Program-made: the position numbers and the translations under genes
Assembly: GCF_006539945.1 (NCBI RefSeq)
Contig: NZ_BJNZ01000008.1
Span: forward strand, 1-64,000
DNA from: Cellulosimicrobium cellulans
Lineage (GTDB): Bacteria; Actinomycetota; Actinomycetes; Actinomycetales; Cellulomonadaceae
Length of the DNA stretch: 64,000 nucleotides
Reading direction: 5' to 3'
The notes under the pieces: generated by a model
Told to the model about the DNA's origin: nothing
The model's database searches: none
The model's input: the letters and a program-made list of their open reading frames with translations, nothing else
In this document: piece after piece, positions 35,482 through 45,387 of the stretch
Layout: every line of letters starts with the position of its first letter
How positions within the stretch are numbered: the first letter of the stretch is position 1

Positions 35482-36279
35482 ATGGTGACTTCTCCCCATC
35501 CGCCCGCCCCCCGCGCCGAGCGCCCAGCGCACGTCTCTGACCTGCTACGTCTCGTCACCCGGGACCCCGGCCGGCCGCGGCTCACGTGGTACGGCGACGA
35601 CGGCGAACGCGTCGAGCTCTCCGGCGCCGTGCTCGAGAACTGGGTCAACAAGACGACCAACCTTCTCGTCGAAGAATTCGACGCCGGCCCCGGCACACGC
35701 GTGGTTCTCGACCTTCCCGTGCATTGGCGCACGGTCGTCTGGGCGTTCGCCGCATGGCGCGTCGGGACCACGGTCGTGCTCACGCCCGCCGGAGACGACG
35801 GTACGACGGGTGCGGGCGCCACGCGACCGGACGTCGTCGTGACGACCCGCCCCGACCTCTGGGCCGGCACACGCGCCGAGCTCGTGGCCGTGACCCTGCC
35901 CGCGCTGGCACGGCGCTTCGACGGCGACCTCCCGGGCGGCGCCGTCGACGCCGCCTCCGCCGTGATGACGTACGGGGACCAGGTCGGCTGGGCTCCGGAG
36001 CCGGACCGCGCGGGAGCCGCGATCGAGAGCGCCGCCGGAACCGTCGTCTCGCACGCCGACCTCGTCCCGGGCTCTCCGTCCCCCGCGGGCGCGCCCGCAG
36101 GCGCACGCGTCCTGGCACGGGGCGGAACGACCGTCGAGGAGGCGCTCCGTACGGTGCTCGCCGTCCTGGCCGACGACGGGTCCGTCGTGCAGCTCTCCCC
36201 CGACCGCGCTCGGGCGCTGGCCGAGGACCAGGGCGCGCTGGCACGGCTGGTCACCACCGAGCGGATCACGGTCTCCTGA
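35482..36279 (+). CDS. TIGR03089 family protein
   Basis: 265 aa actinobacterial protein that looks like a shortened N-terminal half of an AMP-forming ligase: DPGRPRLTWYGDDGERVELSG, VLENWVNKTTNLLVEEFDAGPGTRVVLDLPVHWRTVVWAFAAWRVG. It lacks the C-terminal catalytic part and the usual phosphate-binding loop, so ligase activity is unlikely. Its place next to whiB and upstream of the LCP genes is conserved in actinobacteria. ATG 35482 agrees with the family start. The role is unknown. Confidence 0.9.
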   Translation: MVTSPHPPAPRAERPAHVSDLLRLVTRDPGRPRLTWYGDDGERVELSGAVLENWVNKTTNLLVEEFDAGPGTRVVLDLPVHWRTVVWAFAAWRVGTTVVLTPAGDDGTTGAGATRPDVVVTTRPDLWAGTRAELVAVTLPALARRFDGDLPGGAVDAASAVMTYGDQVGWAPEPDRAGAAIESAAGTVVSHADLVPGSPSPAGAPAGARVLARGGTTVEEALRTVLAVLADDGSVVQLSPDRARALAEDQGALARLVTTERITVS

Positions 36280-36284
36280 CGCCG

Positions 36285-36314
36285 GTGGCGCGCACCCCTG
36301 CGGGTGCGCGCCAC
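36285..36314. terminator. bidirectional hairpin terminator
   Basis: Perfect 13-base arms (GTGGCGCGCACCC / GGGTGCGCGCCAC) with a CTGC loop, six bases after the TIGR03089 stop and 45 bases past the glf stop on the other strand. Confidence 0.8.
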
Positions 36315-36358
36315 GGGACGCGGGCGTCGCGCGACGACCGCGCGGACGGCATGGCCGA

Positions 36359-37567
<1,209 letters not shown>

Positions 37568-37607
37568 TCAACGCCGCACAGCGTATCCCGGTCACGGTGC
37601 CCGGTCG

Positions 37608-39614
37608 TCAGCCCTCGGTGCCCGCGCACGCCGTGATCCGCAGGAGCCGCGAGTCCTCCACGCGCGCAACCTCCTCGGCGACCCCCGCCGCGACGAGGCC
37701 GTCCAACCCGGCGTACCGCGCGCCGTCGTCGCCCCAGAAGTTCTCGCCGCCCAGGTCGAGGACGTACTCGAGCCCGAGCCGCGTGACGGCCTCGCAGACC
37801 TCCGGGTCCTCGCCGGCCTGGTTGAGGCGGTCGGCCACGACGGCCCGGTCGCCCTCGAGTGGCATGCGCAGGTGCGGGTAGAGCGTCTCCCGGTCCGTGA
37901 GCGCCCACACGAGCACGCTCCCGTCCCAGGGCTGCCCGGCGACGACCGCGTCCTCGGGGACGATCCTGTCGACCTCGTCGAGGATCCGCATCTCCGACTC
38001 GTCGACGAGGGTGCCCGTCGTCGACTCCGGCGAGAGCTCGTAGCGGTGAGCGACATAGTCGTACGAGTTCTTGAAGAGGGTCGTGCGCGGCAGGACCACC
38101 ACGAGCACCAGAGCGGCGAGCACCGCCAGCACGGGTACCGAGAAGACAGCTCGAGCGACCTTGCCGACGCCCGCCGAACCCTGCACCAGGCTGGCGACGC
38201 CTGCGACGACGACCGTCAGCCCGATCGTGGCCAGCGGCACGGCGAGCAGCGGAAGCTGCGAGGCAAGGCGCTGCACGTCGCCGTACCAGTAGCCCGTCAG
38301 CAGTGCACGCGTCTCGCCGTCAGCGCTCGCCGCGACGACGAACAGCCACGCGAGCACCACGTAGGCGATCGGGAGCCACCGCCAGCGCGCGACGAAGGCG
38401 GAGACGAGTACACCCACGAGGACGAGACCGGCGACGAGCATGTTGCTCTCGCCCGAGGGGTGCATGGCGGCGAGCGTCACCGCGTCGTTGACGGCCTCGC
38501 CCGTCGACATGCGCGCGGGCCAGGAGACCTGGGTCCGGAACTCCTCGACGAGCGAGACCTGGCCGGCGGCCCAGTACGCGACCACGCAGAGCACGACGAG
38601 CACCACGCCGGGCACCACCGCGCCGGGGAGGCTGCGGCGCAGCCGCCAGGCGCGCACGCTCGCGTGCGCGACGTAGTGCGCCAGGAGCGGGACGGCGACG
38701 TATCCCAGCGTGAAGAGCCCGTTGGGCTGCGCGAGCGCCACGGCCACCGCGCCGACCCCCACGAACGCGAGCGGCGCGAGTCGCGCGCGTCCACGCGCGC
38801 GCCACAGCGCGAGCCAGGCGAGGCCGAGGAGCGCGGGGAGCACCGCATAGGCCAGGAGATTGGGGTAGAGGACACCGAACCCCGTGAGCTGGTTCGGGAA
38901 CTGGGTCATCGCGAACGAGACCGCGACGGTCAGCCCGAGCATGACCGGGCGCGGCCCGAAGAGTCCGCGCGCGAGCACGAGCATCGACGCCGGCCAGACG
39001 AGGCACGCGATGACGAGCGTGGTCCAGTTCGCCGGCGCCACGACGTCGGTCCCGCCGGACAGCTGGACCAGGAGCGACACGAGGTCGTGCCAGAGCGCCG
39101 GGTAGAAGGACGTGGTGGCTTCCGGGGCGGTCAACGTCATGTGGAGCGACGACGCGTCGCCGGACTCGAGGATGAGCCGGACCGAGTTGAGGTGGTACGG
39201 GGCGTCGAACGTCTGCGAGAAGTGGTCGGGCCCTCCGATCGCGGCCATGAGCCGACGGGCCTGCAGGGCGCCCGCCACCACCAGGCTCACGACGACCGTG
39301 ACCAGCACCTGGCGCCAGACCGCACGGCCCCGGTCGACGCGGGGGGACCGCCACCCTCCCGCGGCCGCGCGGACGCCCCACGCCACCCCGACGGCGAGGA
39401 CCGTCGCACCGAGCACGACGAGGACGGACCAGGAGAGTCCGACGGCTCCCGCCACGATCGCCGACGCTCCGATCAGAGCGGACGACACGAGCGGAGCAGA
39501 GCCCCAGGCGAAGAGCCCCCTCAGCCCACCTGCGTAGCCGACCGCGAGTCCGGGGAGCCACAGCAACAGCACCGCCAGGAGCCCGATCCAGGCCGTCGGG
39601 AGCCACTCGAGCAC
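37608..39614 (-). CDS. DUF6541-type polytopic membrane protein
   Basis: 668 aa with about 12 to 14 membrane helices over the first 530 residues and an extracytoplasmic C-terminal domain (TLFKNSYDYVAHRYELSPES onward). The layout is that of GT-C-type glycosyltransferases, and the N-terminus (AVLLLWLPGLAVGYAGGLRGL) resembles actinobacterial DUF6541 proteins from memory. No catalytic motif can be named with confidence; an Asp-rich early loop (GGPDHFSQTFDAPYH) could be an active-site candidate. GTG start with GGAGG six bases upstream. It precedes glf by 61 bases on the same strand, so the pair may work on the same polymer. Confidence 0.78.
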   Translation of the reverse strand: MLEWLPTAWIGLLAVLLLWLPGLAVGYAGGLRGLFAWGSAPLVSSALIGASAIVAGAVGLSWSVLVVLGATVLAVGVAWGVRAAAGGWRSPRVDRGRAVWRQVLVTVVVSLVVAGALQARRLMAAIGGPDHFSQTFDAPYHLNSVRLILESGDASSLHMTLTAPEATTSFYPALWHDLVSLLVQLSGGTDVVAPANWTTLVIACLVWPASMLVLARGLFGPRPVMLGLTVAVSFAMTQFPNQLTGFGVLYPNLLAYAVLPALLGLAWLALWRARGRARLAPLAFVGVGAVAVALAQPNGLFTLGYVAVPLLAHYVAHASVRAWRLRRSLPGAVVPGVVLVVLCVVAYWAAGQVSLVEEFRTQVSWPARMSTGEAVNDAVTLAAMHPSGESNMLVAGLVLVGVLVSAFVARWRWLPIAYVVLAWLFVVAASADGETRALLTGYWYGDVQRLASQLPLLAVPLATIGLTVVVAGVASLVQGSAGVGKVARAVFSVPVLAVLAALVLVVVLPRTTLFKNSYDYVAHRYELSPESTTGTLVDESEMRILDEVDRIVPEDAVVAGQPWDGSVLVWALTDRETLYPHLRMPLEGDRAVVADRLNQAGEDPEVCEAVTRLGLEYVLDLGGENFWGDDGARYAGLDGLVAAGVAEEVARVEDSRLLRITACAGTEG

Positions 39615-39825
39615 AACGCCTCCTGCAGTCGTCCGGACGTGTACCCGTCCGGGTGGGGTCCCTCGAGCCGCTCGCTCCGGGCAAACTCGCGCAGCGTACC
39701 AACCGACTGTGGCCGTCCGGTGGACGGGTTGCGTCCGTCGGAGGTCGCGGCGTGAACACCTCGAGGGTCGTGCCGTGCGAGCGCATGCTGGCGATAGAGC
39801 CCTCGGAACGGCCCGGGCGCTCGGA

Positions 39826-39831
39826 TAGAGT
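39826..39831 (+). promoter_or_regulatory. -10 box of pseI, leaderless type (TAGAGT)
   Basis: TAGAGT is followed by seven bases and the ATG at 39839. There is no purine-rich ribosome site between them. Confidence 0.55.
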
Positions 39832-39838
39832 CTGCCCC

Positions 39839-40903
39839 ATGCCCACCACGCCTTCGCGGAGCCTCACCGTCGCCCAGCACCAGATCGGGGAGGAGCACCG
39901 TCCGTTCGTCGTCGCCGAGATGTCGGGAAACCACAACGGCGACCTCGGGCGCGCCCTCGCCATCGTCGACATGATCGCCGAGAGCGGCGCCCAGTCCGTC
40001 AAGCTGCAGACGTACCGCGCCGACACCATCACGATCGACGCGGACGGTCCGTCGTTCCGCGTGAGCGAGGGTCACGAGCTGTGGGGTGGGAAGAACCTCT
40101 ACCAGCTGTACGAGGAGGCGCACACCCCGTGGGAGTGGCACGCACCGATCTTCGAGCGTGCGCGCGAGCACGGCCTCGTGCCGTTCTCCAGCCCGTTCGA
40201 CGACACGGCGGTCGACCTTCTCGAGGACCTGGACGCGCCCCTGTACAAGATCGCCTCGCTGGAGATCGGTGACATCCCCCTCCTGCGCCGCGTGGCCCGG
40301 ACCGGCAAGCCGGTCGTCCTGTCGACCGGCGCGGCGAACATCTCCGACGTCGACCTCGCCGTGCGCACGATCCGCGGCGAGGGCAACGACCAGATCGTCG
40401 TGCTGGGTTGCACGTCGTCCTACCCGGCGTCGCCCGCCGAGTCGAACCTGCGCACGATTCCCGTCCTGCGCGACACGTTCGACGTCGTCGCGGGCCTGTC
40501 CGACCACACGATGGGGATCGGGGTGGCTGTCGCGTCGGTCGCGCTCGGCGCGGCCGTCATCGAGAAGCACGTCACGCTCTCCCGGGCCGACGGCGGCGTG
40601 GACTCGGACTTCTCGCTCGAGCCTCATGAGCTCGCTGCGCTCGCCGCGGAGACGGAGCGTGCCTGGCTCGCCCTCGGCTCCGTCCACGTGGGCCCGACGG
40701 CCGGCGAGGCAGAGAGCCGCCGTCTGCGCCGCTCCCTCTTCGTGGTCGAGGACGTGCGTGCCGGCGACGAGGTCACTCCGGCGAACGTCCGGTCCATCCG
40801 CCCGGCGGGCGGCCTCGAGCCGGTGCACCTCGACACGGTCCTGGGCCGGACGTTCAGCACGGACGTCGTACGCGGGACGCCGCTCACGTGGGACCTCGTC
40901 TGA
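39839..40903 (+). CDS. pseI: pseudaminic acid synthase (NeuB family)
   Basis: 354 aa enzyme that condenses a 6-deoxy-diacetamido hexose with phosphoenolpyruvate to make a nine-carbon nonulosonic acid. NeuB-type motifs are PFVVAEMSGNHNGDLGRA, SVKLQTYRADT, KIASLEIGDIPLL, GCTSSYPASPAESNL, GLSDHTMGIG and EKHVTLSR. The C-terminal 65 residues form an SAF (antifreeze-like) domain with VVEDVRAGDEVT. Assignment to the Pse branch rests on the neighbours PseB, PseC, PseG and PseH; legionaminic acid synthase is the alternative. It converges on the pseG-pseH gene across a hairpin. Confidence 0.88.
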   Translation: MPTTPSRSLTVAQHQIGEEHRPFVVAEMSGNHNGDLGRALAIVDMIAESGAQSVKLQTYRADTITIDADGPSFRVSEGHELWGGKNLYQLYEEAHTPWEWHAPIFERAREHGLVPFSSPFDDTAVDLLEDLDAPLYKIASLEIGDIPLLRRVARTGKPVVLSTGAANISDVDLAVRTIRGEGNDQIVVLGCTSSYPASPAESNLRTIPVLRDTFDVVAGLSDHTMGIGVAVASVALGAAVIEKHVTLSRADGGVDSDFSLEPHELAALAAETERAWLALGSVHVGPTAGEAESRRLRRSLFVVEDVRAGDEVTPANVRSIRPAGGLEPVHLDTVLGRTFSTDVVRGTPLTWDLV

Positions 40904-40924
40904 GCAGACCCGTCAACCCCTGCC

Positions 40925-40962
40925 GAGAGCGGGCGCCGTCCAGCCGGACGACGCCCGCTCTC
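40925..40962. terminator. hairpin terminator between pseI and pseGH
   Basis: Eleven-base arms GAGAGCGGGCG / CGCCCGCTCTC with an inner CGTC/GACG stem. The right arm runs into the stop codon of the convergent pseG-pseH gene. Confidence 0.75.
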
Positions 40963-42442
40963 AGCGTCTCCGGTCCTTGACGAGCACGTCGAAGTCACCG
41001 TCCCTGCGGTCCGGGACGTGCGCGTAGCCGGCCCGCACGAACAGGCGCTGCGACGGCGCGTTGTCGGGCAGGATCGCGGCGACGAGCGTCGCGGCGGGCT
41101 CCTCGGCGGCGAACACGTCCTCCGCCACCGCGAGCACCCCTCCCGCCAACCCATGCCCCCGGGCCTCCGGGGACAGGGTGATGGAGACCTCCCACTCCCC
41201 CTCCTCCCGCCGGTCGAATCGCACGGTCCCCACCCGGACGTCGCCGTGCTCGACGACGTAGAGCCGACGGCCCGGATCGTCGAGCACCTGGGCCAGCCAC
41301 TCCCGGTGGGAGCGCCACGGGACGGGTTCCGAGGAACGGGACACCGCCCGCACCGAGGGGTCGTTGCGCCAGCGCAGGAGCACCAGCGCGTCGTCGCCCG
41401 TGGCACGCCTGGCGACCAGCCCGCCCGGCGAGAGTCCCTCGGTGCGCGACCGGAAGGCGTCGTCCCATGCGACGACGATCCTCGCGGCACCACCACCGTC
41501 GACGCCGTCGGGGCGCTCGAAGCTCCGGAGGTCGTCGAGCATGCGCTCGAGGCGCTCCGCCCCGTCCGCGACGTCCTTGCGCAGCTCGGCGAGCGTGCCG
41601 AGTCCCAGCGCGAACCCCCTCGCGACGGCCGCCTCGTAGCCCGGGACCTGGTTGTCCACGACTGCGACCAGGACGGTGGGGACGCCGACGCACGCGAGCT
41701 CCCACGCCGTCGTGCCCGCTGCGCTCAGGACCAGGTCCATGTCTCCGGCGAGATCCAGGACTCCGGGGAACGGCTCACGGAGGTCGACGTCGTCGCCCGC
41801 CGCTGCCCGCACGTCGGCCCATCGACCGTGGGGCGCGACCACGACGAGCTCGCCGACACCCCGCGTCGCTCGCGCGACCCCGGCGAGGACCGCGGCTGCG
41901 CCGACCGCGTCCGTGCCGCCCGCCACGACCAGGCAGCGCAGCGGCTCGGCCGGGTCGCGGGGGGCCCGGTCCGCCCGCCGTCCGCGCGCGCGCAGCACCG
42001 CGTCGCGCATCGGCGCGAAGTCGATCCCGCGCAGGACGCGGCCGGAACCGTCGTCGGGTCGTGCCGAGTCCTCCGCGCCGAGCGTCGAGTCCACGACGAC
42101 GTCCGCCGGTCGACGACCGAAGGTCCCGTCCTCCATCGACGACAGCAGGGCGCCGGCCCGGCCGAGATCGACGCGCGCGCCCGGTCCGACCGCATAGTCG
42201 TCCACGTGGACGAGGACCGCCCCCTGCTCGGCGGCGAGGACCGCCAGGCCCTCGGCGGGGACGTCGACGCGCTCCACCCCCGCCTCTCGCACGAGGTCGT
42301 GCCCCAGCGGCGAGCTCACCTCGCCCGCGAGCGAGACGCTCCACCCGGCGCGCCGGGCCGCGCGCGCCACGGCGAGAGCGCGGACCAGGTGACCGACGCC
42401 GCCCTCGGGCGTGGCGTCGCACCGCAGCAGCGCGTGGCTCAT
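40961..42442 (-). CDS. pseG-pseH: PseG hydrolase fused to PseH acetyltransferase
   Basis: 493 aa bifunctional protein. Residues 1-340 match PseG/SpsG, the GT-B-like hydrolase that removes UDP from UDP-2,4-diacetamido-trideoxy-altrose: LRCDATPEGGVGHLVRALAVA, VHVDDYAVGP, CLVVAGGTDAVG and AAGTTAWELACVGVPTVLV. Residues about 347-493 are a GNAT N-acetyltransferase like PseH, which acetylates the 4-amino group: LVARRATGDDALVLLRWRN and LSPEARGHGLAGGVLA for acetyl-CoA binding. Fusions of these two are known elsewhere. ATG overlaps the stop of the cytidylyltransferase gene by 4 bp. Confidence 0.9.
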   Translation of the reverse strand: MSHALLRCDATPEGGVGHLVRALAVARAARRAGWSVSLAGEVSSPLGHDLVREAGVERVDVPAEGLAVLAAEQGAVLVHVDDYAVGPGARVDLGRAGALLSSMEDGTFGRRPADVVVDSTLGAEDSARPDDGSGRVLRGIDFAPMRDAVLRARGRRADRAPRDPAEPLRCLVVAGGTDAVGAAAVLAGVARATRGVGELVVVAPHGRWADVRAAAGDDVDLREPFPGVLDLAGDMDLVLSAAGTTAWELACVGVPTVLVAVVDNQVPGYEAAVARGFALGLGTLAELRKDVADGAERLERMLDDLRSFERPDGVDGGGAARIVVAWDDAFRSRTEGLSPGGLVARRATGDDALVLLRWRNDPSVRAVSRSSEPVPWRSHREWLAQVLDDPGRRLYVVEHGDVRVGTVRFDRREEGEWEVSITLSPEARGHGLAGGVLAVAEDVFAAEEPAATLVAAILPDNAPSQRLFVRAGYAHVPDRRDGDFDVLVKDRRR

Positions 42443-43182
42443 CCGTCCGTCAGCGCCTTCTGCCGGACCGACGCGTTCGTCGCCACGACGTCCGGGTTCG
42501 CACGCAGGACGTCGACGACCTCCTGCCACCGGGGCGGTGCGTCGCCGAGCCGGTCGACGACCGCCTCGATCGCTGCCGCGTCCTCCGGAGTGTCGAGCGT
42601 CACGCGCAGGTCGTTCGCGGCCGGCGCCACCACGATCCCCAACCGCCGGAACTCGCGGTCCGCGGCATAGAGGTAGGACGTCACGTGGACCCGGTGGTGG
42701 TCGCGCGCCTCGGCGTCCGCGGCTCGCAGGGCGTCGCGGGACGCCAGCTCGACGTCGAGACCGCGCGGCAGCGTGCGCTGGAGCGTGGTCGCCACGTAGT
42801 CGAGCGTCGGGTCGGCCCGCCACAGCGCGACGACCTGGGAGACGAGCACGGGGTCGGCGAGCGGGCAGTCGGCGGTCAGTCGGACGATCGCGTCGGCCCC
42901 CGTCTCCTCGAGCGCCAGGACGAAGCGCGAGAGCACGTCGTCCTCGCTCCCGCGGACCACCCGGACGCCCGACGATCCGGCGAGCTCGGCGACGGCGTCG
43001 TCCCCGGGCGCCGTGGAGGTGGCGACCACCACCTCGTCGACGCCTCGGGCGGCCGAGGCCGCCCGGATCATCCACGCGAGGACGGGCCGACCAGCGAGCG
43101 GCCGCAGGACCTTGCCGGGCAGACGGGACGACCCCGTCCGGGCCTGGATCACGGCGACTACCTTCAGAGGGGTCTCATGCAC
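42439..43182 (-). CDS. SpsF-type cytidylyltransferase (CMP-nonulosonate synthase role)
   Basis: 247 aa. Opening VVAVIQARTGSSRLPGKVLRPLAGRPVLAWMI, then VVATSTAPGDDAVAEL and RLTADCPLADPVLV are the pattern of SpsF/COG1861 nucleotidyltransferases. In this cluster it occupies the place of PseF, which activates pseudaminic acid with CTP, as SpsF does in the Bacillus spore-coat sps operon. GTG 43182 lies right before the conserved strand. Longer starts such as ATG 43200 are possible. A CATTAT box is six bases before this GTG. It overlaps pseG-pseH by 4 bp. Confidence 0.82.
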   Translation of the reverse strand: MHETPLKVVAVIQARTGSSRLPGKVLRPLAGRPVLAWMIRAASAARGVDEVVVATSTAPGDDAVAELAGSSGVRVVRGSEDDVLSRFVLALEETGADAIVRLTADCPLADPVLVSQVVALWRADPTLDYVATTLQRTLPRGLDVELASRDALRAADAEARDHHRVHVTSYLYAADREFRRLGIVVAPAANDLRVTLDTPEDAAAIEAVVDRLGDAPPRWQEVVDVLRANPDVVATNASVRQKALTDG

Positions 43183-43261
43183 CGTGCCATAATGCTCCAT
43201 GCGTTCGGCCGCGGCGAAGCCGGTCCGGCGAGAATCCTCCGACTGACGGGAAGAGTTCCGT

Positions 43262-44242
43262 ATGTCCATGCTCACTGGCGCATCGATCCTCGTGACGGGC
43301 GGCACCGGCTCGTTCGGCAAGGCGTTCCTGCGCGAGGTGCTCGACAATCACGATCCGCGCCGCATCGTCGTCTTCAGCCGCGACGAGCTCAAGCAGTTCG
43401 AGGTCCGGGCACAGTTCGGCGACGACCCTCGCCTGCGCTGGTTCATCGGCGACGTGCGCGACCGCCGCCGCCTCGAGCGGGCGATGCACGGTGTCGACTA
43501 CGTGGTCCACGCGGCGGCCCTCAAGCAGGTCGACACCGCGGAGTACAACCCGTTCGAGTACATCGCGACCAACGTCACCGGCTCCCAGAACGTGGTCGAG
43601 GCCGCGATCGACGCCGGCGTGAAGAAGGTCGTCGCGCTGTCGACCGACAAGGCGTCCAGCCCGATCAACCTCTACGGCGCGACCAAGCTCTGCGCGGACC
43701 GCCTGTTCGTCAGCGCGAACAACTACGCGGCCGCCTACGAGACCCGCTTCTGCGTGGTCCGGTACGGCAACGTCATGGGCTCCCGCGGGAGCGTCGTGCC
43801 GAAGTTCAAGGCCCTCGCCGAGGCGGGCGAGTCGCTGCCGATCACGGACAAGCGCATGACGCGCTTCTGGATCACGCTGCCCCAGGCCGTCAAGTTCGTG
43901 CTCGACTCCTTCGAGATGATGGAGGGCGGCGAGCTTTACGTCCCTCGTATCCCGAGCATGAAGGTCGTCGACCTCGCGGAGGCGATCGCGCCGGGCGCCG
44001 CGCAGCACGAGGTCGGGATCCGGCCCGGCGAGAAGCTCCACGAGGAGATGATCGCGCCGGACGACTCCCGACGGACCGTGCGTCTCGGCGACCGCTACGT
44101 GGTCATGCCGTACGTGGGCGGCTGGGGCTACGAGACACCGGCCGACGGCGAGCCGGTGGCCGACGGGTTCGCCTACCAGTCCGACACGAACGACCAGTGG
44201 CTCTCCGTGGAGGACATCCGCGAGCTCCTCGAGCTGTCGTGA
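43262..44242 (+). CDS. pseB: UDP-N-acetylglucosamine 4,6-dehydratase (inverting)
   Basis: 326 aa SDR enzyme, first step of pseudaminic acid synthesis from UDP-GlcNAc. It has ILVTGGTGSFGKAFLREVL for NADP binding, VVFSRDELKQFEV, GDVRDRRRLERAMHGVDYVVHAAALKQVDTAEYNPFE, STDKASSPINLYGATK with the active-site residues near 137, RYGNVMGSRGSVVPKF and MTRFWITLPQA. These are PseB/FlaA1 features with high similarity to the family. Divergent from the cytidylyltransferase gene, 79 bases apart. Coupled to pseC by a GTGA overlap. Confidence 0.95.
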   Translation: MSMLTGASILVTGGTGSFGKAFLREVLDNHDPRRIVVFSRDELKQFEVRAQFGDDPRLRWFIGDVRDRRRLERAMHGVDYVVHAAALKQVDTAEYNPFEYIATNVTGSQNVVEAAIDAGVKKVVALSTDKASSPINLYGATKLCADRLFVSANNYAAAYETRFCVVRYGNVMGSRGSVVPKFKALAEAGESLPITDKRMTRFWITLPQAVKFVLDSFEMMEGGELYVPRIPSMKVVDLAEAIAPGAAQHEVGIRPGEKLHEEMIAPDDSRRTVRLGDRYVVMPYVGGWGYETPADGEPVADGFAYQSDTNDQWLSVEDIRELLELS

Positions 44243-45387
44243 GCGCGGAGCCGATGCTGCCCTACGGTCGGCAGTCGATCGACGAGACCGACGTCGAGGC
44301 CGCGGTCGCCGCGCTGCGCAGCGAGTGGCTGACCACCGGGCCCGAGGTCGAGCGGTTCGAGGCCGCCGTCGCGGCCCGCGCCGGCGTCCCGCACGCGGTC
44401 TCCGTGACCTCGGGCACCGCCGCGCTGCACGTCGCGTACGCGGCCACGGAGGTCGGCCCGGGTGACGAGGTCGTGACGACGCCGCTGACCTTCGTCGCGA
44501 CGGCGGCCGCGGCCGCGCTGCAGGGCGCGACGGTCGTCTTCGCGGACGTCGACCCCGGGACGGGCAACCTCGACCCCCGCGCGGCCGAAGCCGCGGTGAC
44601 GGAGCGCACGCGCGTCGTCACGGGCGTCGACTACGCGGGCGTACCGGTGGACGCGGCCGCGTTCCGCGACCTCGCCGACCGCAAGGGCCTGCTGTTCCTC
44701 GAGGACGCGGCCCACTCGATCGGATCGACGCTCGACGGCCACCCGGTGGGCTCTCTCGCCGACCTCACGACGTACTCGTTCTTCCCGACGAAGAACCTCA
44801 CGACGGCCGAGGGCGGTGCCGTCGTGACGGCGGACGACGGGCTCGCCGCACGGGCGCGATCCTTCAAGAACCATGGTCTGGTGCGCGACCGCGCAGCCCA
44901 GCGATACCCCGACGAAGGCCCGTGGCACCAGGAGGTGCACGCGTTCGGCCTCAACTACCGGCTGCCCGACGTGCTCGCCGCGGTGGGCACGAGCCAGCTC
45001 GCGCGCCTCGACGCGTTCGTCGCGCGCCGCGCCGAGGTCAAGGCCGCGTACGACGAGGCGTTCCGCGACCTCGACGAGGTGGAGCTCCCGGTCCGACCGG
45101 AGGGCGCCGCGCCCGCGTGGCACCTGTACCCGCTGCGCGTTCCCGCCGACCGTCGCCGGGCGATCTTCGAGTCGCTGCGTGCGCAGGGCGTCGGGGTCCA
45201 GGTCAACTACATCCCCGCCTACTGGCACCCGGTGTTCGAGGACCTCGGCTACCGGCGCGGCCAGTGCCCCGTCGCCGAGGACTACTACCGGCGCGAGATC
45301 TCGCTCCCGATGTTCCCGGGCCTGACGGACGCCGACGTCGAGCGTGTCGTCCACGCCACGCGGCACGCACTCGCCACCGCGCGGTGA
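44239..45387 (+). CDS. pseC: UDP-4-amino-4,6-dideoxy-AltNAc transaminase
   Basis: 382 aa PLP enzyme of the DegT/DnrJ/EryC1/StrS family; it aminates the 4-keto sugar made by PseB. Visible are MLPYGRQSIDETDVEAAVAALRSEWLTTGP, SGTAALHVAY, TTPLTFVATAAAAALQGA, FLEDAAHSIGS with the cofactor Asp, and FFPTKNLTTAEGG with the Lys near residue 186. The opening YGRQSI-E-D and late VQVNYIPAYWHPVF agree with PseC. GTG start overlaps the pseB stop, and the gene in turn overlaps wzx by 4 bp. Confidence 0.93.
   Translation: MSAEPMLPYGRQSIDETDVEAAVAALRSEWLTTGPEVERFEAAVAARAGVPHAVSVTSGTAALHVAYAATEVGPGDEVVTTPLTFVATAAAAALQGATVVFADVDPGTGNLDPRAAEAAVTERTRVVTGVDYAGVPVDAAAFRDLADRKGLLFLEDAAHSIGSTLDGHPVGSLADLTTYSFFPTKNLTTAEGGAVVTADDGLAARARSFKNHGLVRDRAAQRYPDEGPWHQEVHAFGLNYRLPDVLAAVGTSQLARLDAFVARRAEVKAAYDEAFRDLDEVELPVRPEGAAPAWHLYPLRVPADRRRAIFESLRAQGVGVQVNYIPAYWHPVFEDLGYRRGQCPVAEDYYRREISLPMFPGLTDADVERVVHATRHALATAR

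Noticed and set aside
42439-43347. Longer start for the SpsF-type gene at 43347
   Set aside because: The extra 55 residues run past the divergent pseB start, have no conserved sequence and place the start inside another gene.
41467-44238. 924-codon N-terminal extension of the PseC frame
   Set aside because: The sequence before GTG 44239 is Arg/Pro-rich shadow of pseGH, the cytidylyltransferase gene and pseB. The conserved aminotransferase starts at the GTG that overlaps the pseB stop.
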